DNA of 64,000 nt from Cladocopium goreaui (lineage: Eukaryota; Sar; Dinophyceae; Suessiales; Symbiodiniaceae), in NCBI GenBank assembly GCA_947184155.2, contig CAMXCT020000329.1, positions 104,017 to 168,016 on the forward strand, in the 5' to 3' direction. Positions 56,213 through 64,000 of this stretch are shown piece after piece. The first letter of the stretch is position 1. Each line of letters begins with the position of its first letter. The position numbers and the translations under genes were made by a program. The notes below the pieces were generated by a model that saw nothing but the letters and a program-made list of their open reading frames with translations, had not been told where the DNA came from and did not search any database.

Positions 56213-56272
56213 CTTGGGCCGTGGAGGAAAGTTGAGCTTGTAGTACTGTAGAACCTTGTAAAACGCTGCGAA

Positions 56273-57685
56273 TCAATAAATAATAAAGATATAATAAAGA
56301 TATATGTGCGACGGTCTAAACATGGTACTGATTCCATGGTCATCAGTTTAGGGGGTATCGCTCCTCAAGGTTCCCTATCGTTTCACACAGTGGGAGCTCA
56401 CTTTTTGCCAAAAACAATATATGTATTCATTTAAATATATAAATATTTTTATGTATATGTATTTTTATGCATATATTTATATATATATAAAAGAATATTT
56501 ACCATATATATAAAGAATATATACCTATATATATATATATATAGGTCCCGAGTCAAAATTGTGTATGGAACGTTCCGCGGTGTTCCGGACGTATGGAACG
56601 AAGGGGCTTCGTAACTAGTCTTGTTCCGGGCCTTTGGAGTGTGATGAAATATAGGCTATACATAAATAAATAAATAAATATATATATATACATTATATGT
56701 AACACATATAATATACATCTCAAGGATATGCACCTTGAAGCTACTCCTCATCTGCACGACATCCTTGTTGTACACCTGTTCAACGCAGGTTTGCCTTGCA
56801 TGGCTAGTGCTCGTGCACGAGATACGACACGACCGGTAGCCAGTGTCACCCACTGGCTACCATGTGAAGCTGTCGACTCAGCTTCAGACCTGTCACGCAG
56901 GTCCCACCTCCTACTCTTAAAACTCAGAGGTCCCTATGGGGCAGATTGTGTCCCTGCATAGCAAGACTCTACCCTCCCATAACCCACGCGCAAAGGATGG
57001 CTTACGAGCAGTCTATGTGAGAACCTGCCATGTGTTCACCAGTGGGTCAGGGGTGGTACATGGGTGGTCCAGGTCTGGAACGGGTATGGAACGGGGTCTG
57101 GAACGAAACGGCCCACTCCAGCACAGCACTGCCACCACGCAGCACATCTTTATCAATATTCGCAGTTTGGAGCGAGAATAGCGCAGCAAGCAATTCTTAG
57201 ACTGCCAGCTGGCAGCAGCCAAGCGCATCTCTACAATCAAACACCACAGCTGTGCCACAGCCTGCAGCAACTTTAAGTGGTGCAGGCACAAACCTGCCAC
57301 AGGTTGAGAGGGAGGGAGGGTTACAAGCAATCCATTCTTAGACTGCCAGCTGGCAGCAGCCAAGCACATCCCTCCATCACACAACAAAGTAGGTAGCAGC
57401 TGTAAGTGCTGCAGGCACAGACTTGCCAAAACAATCACAGGGCTTGGGCATAGTAAACGTATTCTTGCATGTATGCACTCATGTATGTACGTGCGCTCAT
57501 ATATGTGCGTACAAATGTAAAATCAGATTGCACATAATCATATATATATTTCTATATATTAATAATTATATACAAATAATAATTATATATAATTATATAT
57601 ATATAACATAGACCCGGGCAAGCCGGCGGCGGAAGTTTCCCAAACATAAATGACCTATAGTTCAAAGACAACCTGTCCCGACCGT
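56273..57685. other. No gene; AT microsatellites and dispersed words
   Basis: AT tracts lie at about 56410-56545, 56670-56715 and 57535-57605. GTATGGAACG words occur at 56565, 56592 and 57083. A segment GCAGCACTGC to GCTGCAGGCACA near 57180-57425 contains two diverged copies of TTCTTAGACTGCCAGCTGGC. Confidence 0.6.
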
Positions 57686-57689
57686 GTCC

Positions 57690-59270
57690 TTCCCTCGACA
57701 CTCCACACCTCACACCGCACACTGCACTCTTCGCACTCCGAACTTCAAACTTCACACTCCACACTTCACACTCCACACTTCTCACTTCTCACTGCTTCCT
57801 TCACACTCCAAACCTCACACTTCACACTTCACACTTCACACTGCACACTTCACACTTCACAGTCCACACTTCACACTTCACACTTCTCACTTCACACTTC
57901 TCACTTCTCACTGCTTCCTTCACACTCCAAACTTCACACTTCTCACTTCGCACTTCACACTCCACACTTCACAGTCCACACTTCACACTTCTCACTTCTC
58001 ACTGCTTCCTTCCCACTCCAAACTTCACACTCCAAACTTCACACTTCACACTTCTCACTTCGCACTTCACACTCCACACTTCACTCACACTTCACACTTC
58101 ACAGTCCACACTTCACACTTCTCACTGCTTCCTTCACACTCCAAACCTCACACTTCACACTTCACACTGCGCTCTTCGCACTCCACACTTCACAGTCCAC
58201 ACTTCACACTTCTCACTTCACACTTCTCACTTCACACTGCCTCCTTCAAACTTCACACGTCTTTCACTTCACACTTCTCACTTCACACTTCTCACTTCAC
58301 ACTTCTCACTTCTCACTGCTTCCTTCACACTCCAAACTTCACACTTCTCACTTCGCACTTCACACTCCACACTTCACAGTCCAAACCTCACACTTCACAC
58401 TTCACACTTCACACTGCACACTTCACACTTCACACTCCAAACTTCACACTTCTCACTTCACACTTCACACTCCACACTTCACTCCAAACTTCACACTCCA
58501 AACTTCACACTTCACACTTCTCACTTCGCACTTCACACTCCACACTTCACTCACACTTCACACTTCACACTGCGCTCTTCGCACTCCACACTGCACAGTC
58601 CACACTTCACACTTCTCACTTCACACTTCTCACTTCTCACTGCCACATACAAACGGCGCACGTCACAGTCTCACTTCGCACTTCACACTCCACACTTCAC
58701 TCACACTTCACACTTCTCACTGCGCGCGGCGCACTCCAACTGCACAGTCCACTAAGGCCACACGGCGCACTGCACACGGCGCACGGCGCACGGCGGACGG
58801 CCACGCCAAACTGCACCACGGCGCACGGCGCACGGCACACTCCACACGGCAACAGTCCACAATTCACATTCAACTTCGCACTGCGTTAATTCCCACTAAA
58901 AATCAAACTCCAAAACTTCACCACTTCACACTTCACACTTCACACTCCACACTTCACTCACACTTCAGACTTCACACTTCACACTTCTCACTGCTTCCTT
59001 CACACTCCAAACCTCACACTTCACACTTCACACTGCGCTCTTCGCACTCCAAACTGAAACTTCACACTCCACACTTCACACTCCACATTTCACACTTCTC
59101 ACTGCTTCCTTCACACTCCAAACCTCACACTTCACACTTCACACTTCACACTGCGCTCTTCGCACTCCAAACTGAAACTTCACACTCCACACTTCACACT
59201 TCTCACTTCCCACTGCTTCCTTCACACTTCACACTGCACTCTTCACGCCCGACACTTCACACTGCTCTAA
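57690..59270. repeat. CACACTTCACACTCCA-type array 4
   Basis: About 1.6 kb of the same words as in the ankyrin intron, with TTCTCACTTCTCACTGCTTCC variants and a GC-rich CGGCGCACGGCGCACGG patch at 58730-58850. The 548-codon plus-strand frame is an artefact. Confidence 0.93.
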
Positions 59271-59290
59271 ACGTACGTCCAACAAAAAAA

Positions 59291-59990
59291 CACTAGTGCC
59301 AAAATGGAGAAAATCTGCTAACAAACCCATTTCGCAGCCTTCATGCAGCCACTCCAATACGATTTACGAGATCCAGCTGCAAAAGACAATAGTATTACGA
59401 ATGCAGCCACAGCACGAAGCAACCTTGACGCAGCCATTACAATGCGATCTGCAGAGACTGAGTTGCAAAGCACAATAGAACTACGCGCAACGGCGTCGGA
59501 AATTGTAGCTCCAAAACCGGATCTCGACGCCAGAGCGAAAAAAAAGACGATTTTGAAGCACTTTTTAAAAGGATTTTTAGAAGGAAAATCACTAGCGCCA
59601 AAATGGAGAAAATCTGCTAACAAATCCATGTCGCAGCCTTCATGCAGCCACTCCAATTCCGAGATCCAGCCGCAAAAGACAATAGTATTACAAATGCAGC
59701 CACAGCACGAAGCAACTTTGACGCAGCCATTGCAATAGGATCTGCAGAGACTGAGTTGCAAAACACAATAGAACTACGCGCAACGGCGTCGGAAATTGTA
59801 GCTCCAAAACCGGATCTCGACGCCAGAGCGAAAAAAAGACGATTTTGAAGCACTTTTTAAAGGATTTTTAGAAGGAAAATCACTAGCGCCAAAATGGAGA
59901 AAATCTGCTGACAAATCACTGTGGCAGCCTTCATGCAGCCACTCCAATACGATTTACGAAGTCCAGCTGCAAAAGACTAGAGTTGCAAAT
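59291..59990. repeat. 290-299-bp tandem repeat, 2.4 copies
   Basis: CACTAG(T/C)GCCAAAATGGAG starts copies at 59291, 59591 and 59881. The unit includes CTGCAGAGACTGAGTTGCAA and ATTGTAGCTCCAAAACCGGA. Confidence 0.9.
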
Positions 59991-61355
59991 CCCAATGGAA
60001 TTCCATCGGCAACTCATCCACCAGCACCACTTGCAATCCCATTTACATTGCGGGAACGATCCTACAGTTGCAAATCACAATGGAATTCTGTCGACCGCGC
60101 ATGCACGAAAAACACTTGAAACCCCATTTACAATGCGGAACCGATCCGACCATGGTCCGAGAATGATCCGACCACACACGAGACCGTCTCGCACCCATCG
60201 CACCGCAGAGGTAGATCATCGACGTTCGGGGACGCACTTTGTCTGGAAAAACACAGGGTTTCGTGCATCTGCTATCTCTCAAAAACGCATTTCGTGCGAG
60301 ACTTCCTTCAAAACTCCATCGGCAACTCATCTACCAGCACCACTTGCAATCCCATTTACATTGCGGGACACGATCCTAGAGTTGCAAATCACAATGGAAT
60401 TCCATCGGCAATTCATCCACCAGCACCACTTGCAACCCCATTTACAATGCGGGAACGATCCTACAGTTGCAAATCACAATGGAATTCTGTCGACCACACA
60501 TGCACGAAAAACAGTTGAAACCCCATTTACAATGCGGCAACGATCCTACAGTTGCAAATCACAATGGAATTCTGTCGACCACACATGCACGAAAAACAGT
60601 TGAAACCCCATTTACAATGCGGAACCGATCCGACCATATCCGAGACCGTTCCGACCACACACGAGACCGCCTCGCACCCGTCGCACCGCAGAGGTAGATC
60701 ATCGACGTTCGGGGACGAACTTTGTATGGAAAAACATAGGCTTTCGTGCATCTGCTATCTCTCAAAAACGCATTTCGTGCGAGACTTCCTTCAAAACTCC
60801 ATCGGCAACTCCTCCACCAGCACCACTTGCAACCCCATTTACAGTGAGGGAACGATCCTAGAGTTGCAAATCACAATGGGAATTCCATCGGCAACTCATC
60901 CACCAGCACCACTTGCAATCCCATTTACATTGCGGGAACGATCCTACAGTTGCAAATCACAATGGAATTCTGTCGACCACACATGCACGAAAAACAGTTG
61001 AAACCCCATTTACAATGCGGAACCGATCCGACCATATCCGAGACCGTTCCGAACACACACGAGACCGTCTCGCACCCGTCGCACCGCAGAGGTAGATCAT
61101 CGACGTTCGGGGACGAACTTTGTATGGAAAAACATAGGCTTTCGTGCATCTGCTATCTCTCAAAAACGCATTTCGTGCGAGACTTCCTCCAAAACTCCAT
61201 CGGCAACTCCTCCACCAGCACCACTTGCAATCCCATTTACAGTGAGGGAACGATCCTAAAGTTGCAAATCACAATGGAATTCCATCGGCAACTCATCCAC
61301 CAGCACCACTTGCAATCCCATTTACAATGCGGGAACTTGCAATCCCATTTACAGT
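59985..61355. repeat. Higher-order repeat, about 398 and 482 bp period
   Basis: GTAGATCATCGACGTTCGGG occurs at about 60210, 60692 and 61090. Each large unit contains one to three smaller units of about 70-90 bp starting GTTGCAAATCACAATGGAAT, which explains the variable period. Confidence 0.9.
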
Positions 61356-61356
61356 G

Positions 61357-61985
61357 AGGGAACAATTTCTTTGCTAACTCTTTCTGTGACTAACTCTTTC
61401 CCTCACTAACTCTTTCTTTGACTAACTTGTTTCTTTGCTAACTCTTTCTGTGACTAACTCTTTCCCTCACTAACTCTTTCTTTGACTAACTCTTTCCCTG
61501 ACTAACTGTTTCTTTGACTAACTCTTTCTTTGACTAACTCTTTCCCTGACGAACTCTTTCTTTGCTAACTCTTTCTTTGACTAACTCTTTCCCTCACTAA
61601 CTCTTTCTTTGACTAACTCTTTCCCTGACTAACTTTGCTAACTCTTTCTTTGCTAACTCTTTCTTTGACTAACTCTTTCCCTCACTATCTCTTTCTTTGA
61701 CTAACTCTTTCCCTGACTAACTGTTTCTTTGCAAACTCTTTCTTTGACTAACTCTTTCCCTCACTATCTCTTTCTTTGACTAACTCTTTCCCTGACTAAC
61801 TCTTTCTTTGACTAACTCTTTCCCTGACTAACTGTTTCTTTGACTAACTCTTTCTTTGACTAACTCTTTCCCTCACTAACTGTTTCTTTGCTAACTCTTT
61901 CTTTGACTAACTCTTTCCCTCACTATCTCTTTCTTTGACTAACTCTTTCCCTGACTAACTCTTTCTTTGACTAACTCTTTCCCTG
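61357..61985. repeat. 16-bp alternating repeat TAACTCTTTCTTTGAC/TAACTCTTTCCCTCAC
   Basis: About 39 units of 16 bp in which CTTTGAC and CCCT(C/G)AC variants mostly alternate, giving a 32-bp superperiod. Confidence 0.92.
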
Positions 61986-62054
61986 ACATTCTAAAAGTCC
62001 GTAACACGGAAGTTTCTCCCCCTAAACTTCCTTTGATAATAACGTATGGATCAG

Positions 62055-62135
62055 AGGTATGGAACAGAGGTATGGAACGGATCCTTCAAGGAGGTATGGA
62101 ACGGGGGTATGGAACGGGGGTATGGAACGGGTGTG
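62055..62135. repeat. GGTATGGAACGGG cluster
   Basis: Six copies of GTATGGAAC within 80 bp, the densest cluster of a word also seen at 56.6 and 57.1 kb. Confidence 0.8.
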
Positions 62136-62379
62136 GTCCCGGAGCTTGCTCCGGACCTCCTATTTTGACTTGCCCCCTATATATGTGTGTGGGGGTTGTT
62201 TTTTTATTCCTTTAAGATTGTTTCCATTTAGGAGTTCTTGTGCCTCTCCCTTGCGCGCTCTTGCGCGGCCTGCGTTTCAGTCACTTTTAAGGTTTTGGAA
62301 TGGTTTTTTATGAGCATGGTTCCACAAAAATACAGGAATTCAAAAATTGGCCTGGAATCAGTTCGGCAAGAACAGAATG

Positions 62380-62770
62380 TGGAGTCTGAGATGGTGAGCG
62401 GGAAGGTGTTTCGAACTGGTGCAGTAATGGAACCAAGTCTCACTATCTACCCGTTTCCCCTGCAATTCCGAAGCAATGACGCTGTACCCGAAGAGGCATA
62501 GAGTCTGAGATGGTGAGCAGTTACCGGCAGTTCCAGACCGGTTTCAGGCCCTTTGGGGGCGCTCACGGGGCTTTGCCCTGTTTCCGGAAAAGAGGCTGAG
62601 CTTGAACACGGCCATTGCCCTTCGAAAAGGTCCGGCAATGAAACCAAAAGCAAACAAAATCAACACATCTTTCCTGCAACTAAAAATCATGATAAAGCAA
62701 TGATGCTATAACCAAAGGAGCATAGAGTCTGAGATGGTTCAGACCCTTTTGGGGGCGCTCACGGGGCTTT
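62380..62770. repeat. GAGTCTGAGATGGT-headed repeat
   Basis: GAGTCTGAGATGGT occurs at about 62382, 62500 and 62728. The last two lead into TTTGGGGGCGCTCACGGGGC and TTGCCC. A shortened copy (CTGAGATGGTGAGTAGGAAG) is at 63349. Confidence 0.75.
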
Positions 62771-62804
62771 GCCCTTTTCCCGGAAAAGAAGCTGAACTTG
62801 AACA

Positions 62805-63335
62805 CGGCCGTTTTGGAAATCAAAAGTCCCTAGGTGAATTAAGAGAACGTAAGCTTGTTTCCCCTAAGGGAAGTGTCACAAAATAGAGGTGCCGACTGCC
62901 CTCTTCCAATATTTGTTTGAGTACTTGGTTTCCGAAACGGCCGTTTTGGAAATCGAAAGCCTCAAGGTAAGCTTATTTCCCCGTAAGGAAAGTGTCACAA
63001 AATAGAGGTGTCGACTGCCCTCTTCCAATATTTGTTTGAGTACTTGATTTCCGAAACGGCCGTTTTGGAAATCGAAAGCCCCAAGGTGAATTAAAAGAAT
63101 GTAAGCTTACTTCCCCTAAGGCAAGTGTCACAAAATAGAGGTGTCGACTGCCCTCTTCCAATACTTGTTTGAGTGCTTGATTTCCAAAACGGCCGTTTTG
63201 GAATCAAAAGCCCCAAGGTGAATTAAGAGAACGTATATAAGCTTATTCCCCGTAAGGAAAGTGTGATAAAATAAAGGCTGCCGACTGCCTTTTTCAAATA
63301 TTTGTTTGAGTACTGGAGTCCCAAAACGGCCACTT
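62805..63335. repeat. 119-137-bp tandem repeat, four copies
   Basis: CGGCCGTTTTGGAA starts at 62805, 62938, 63057 and 63190, with a fifth partial head near 63325. The unit includes GTCACAAAATAGAGGTGTCG and TTTGTTTGAGTACTTGATTT. Confidence 0.92.
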
Positions 63336-63397
63336 TGGGCAATGTGACTGAGATGGTGAGTAGGAAGGTGTTTCAGACCAGTTTCAGACCAGTTTCT

Positions 63398-63499
63398 AGG
63401 AGCAGCAGCAGCAGCAGTAGCAGTAGCAGTAGGAGTAGGAGTAGGAGTAGGAGGAGGAGGTGGAGTAGTAGTAGTAGTAGTAGTCTAGTAGTAGTAGTC

Positions 63500-63539
<40 letters not shown>

Positions 63540-63612
63540 CTAGTAGTAGTAGTAGTAGTAGAGTAGTAGTAGTAGTAGTAGTCTAGTAGTAGTAGTAGTA
63601 GTAGTAGTAGTT
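63398..63612. repeat. AGC/AGT/AGG trinucleotide array
   Basis: (AGC)n passes into (AGT)n and (AGG)n, then a long (AGT)n with CTAGT interruptions. Confidence 0.95.
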
Positions 63613-64000
63613 GCACTACTTAAGGGGGTATCGCTCTTCAAGGCTCCCTTTCGCTCCCCACAGGAAATCACACATTTTTGAGAGTGACGGCGGCCGAATA
63701 CTACATCTCTACATACCATCTTTTGACCCTTGCTCAAAAAAAAAATGTCTGAATCATTGTCAAAAAGCTATGGGAGCCAGTGAGCTAATAGTTGTTGAAA
63801 GATGATTTTGATGAATTCTGACCAGAAATGGCATACCAGTATACCAGTCTGGATGGGATGTGTTCGCAACAAACAATCACGATGATGGCGCAAACTTGAA
63901 AGGTAGAATGCCAAGGAACAAATTTTTGGAATTTTGATCTTGGTTTGGACCTATGCGCAACTAGTAACCACCGAAGACTTGGAAGAGCTTTGCGGATGAT
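63613..64000. other. Unique sequence, no gene seen
   Basis: Starts with GGGGGTATCGCTCTTCAAGG, a near copy of sequence at 56352. No coding signature follows to the window end. Confidence 0.5.

Noticed and set aside
57650..59296. 548-codon plus-strand frame
   Set aside because: Same low-complexity CACACT array; periodic translation, no splice or domain signal.

Overview
This is nuclear DNA of a eukaryote, most likely a dinoflagellate of the Symbiodiniaceae or their relatives. The call rests on four things visible here. (1) Recurring protein families that I associate from memory with those genomes: FNIP-type repeat proteins with an N-terminal ubiquitin-like segment, RCC1-like repeats, SHQW-ankyrin proteins, furin-like cysteine-rich proteins and NHL repeats. 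(2) Short exons spliced with a mixture of GT, GC and GA donors, usually with AG|G acceptors. (3) All convincing coding sequence lies on the minus strand, as in dinoflagellate one-way gene clusters. (4) Most of the sequence is intron, decayed gene and tandem repeat. I see no prokaryotic operon, rRNA, tRNA, CRISPR array or transposase. No search was run; family names come from reading the translations.

Layout, left to right. 1-1410: three satellites (16, 72 and 16 bp). 2983-3600: interrupted exons of an unidentified membrane protein (-). 5180-7428: short exons of a protein made of cysteine modules with the signature [Y/H]xLCYC (-). 10209-20816: a long multi-exon gene for a furin-like cysteine-rich membrane protein (-). 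21364-22160: a broken RCC1-like pseudogene (-). 23840-24756: unrecognised exon-like reading frames (-). 25053-38250: the clearest split gene, a four-exon SHQW-ankyrin gene (-) whose first two introns (6.6 and 4.65 kb) are packed with satellites, including a 41-bp satellite, a duplicated 1,120-bp block and CACACT-type arrays. 39500-46828: more LCYC-module exons (-). 47360-49288: an intact single-exon FNIP-repeat gene (-). 51161-51232: a further module exon (-). 51431-about 54550: NHL beta-propeller exons (-). 55510-56212: two RCC1-like exons of 135 bp each, one repeat per exon (-). 57680-63620: satellites and higher-order repeats, then a trinucleotide array.

What the genes share. Nearly all encode repeat-built proteins (ankyrin, FNIP, RCC1, NHL, furin-like, LCYC modules), suited to binding or signalling rather than metabolism. 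In several of them exon boundaries coincide with repeat units, which would favour growth and loss of repeats by exon duplication. The furin-like gene carries two matching 288-bp exon-intron-exon units. Where splice sites are given as exact, the AG acceptor, the donor and the codon phase all agree; where they are called approximate, only the reading frame supports them.
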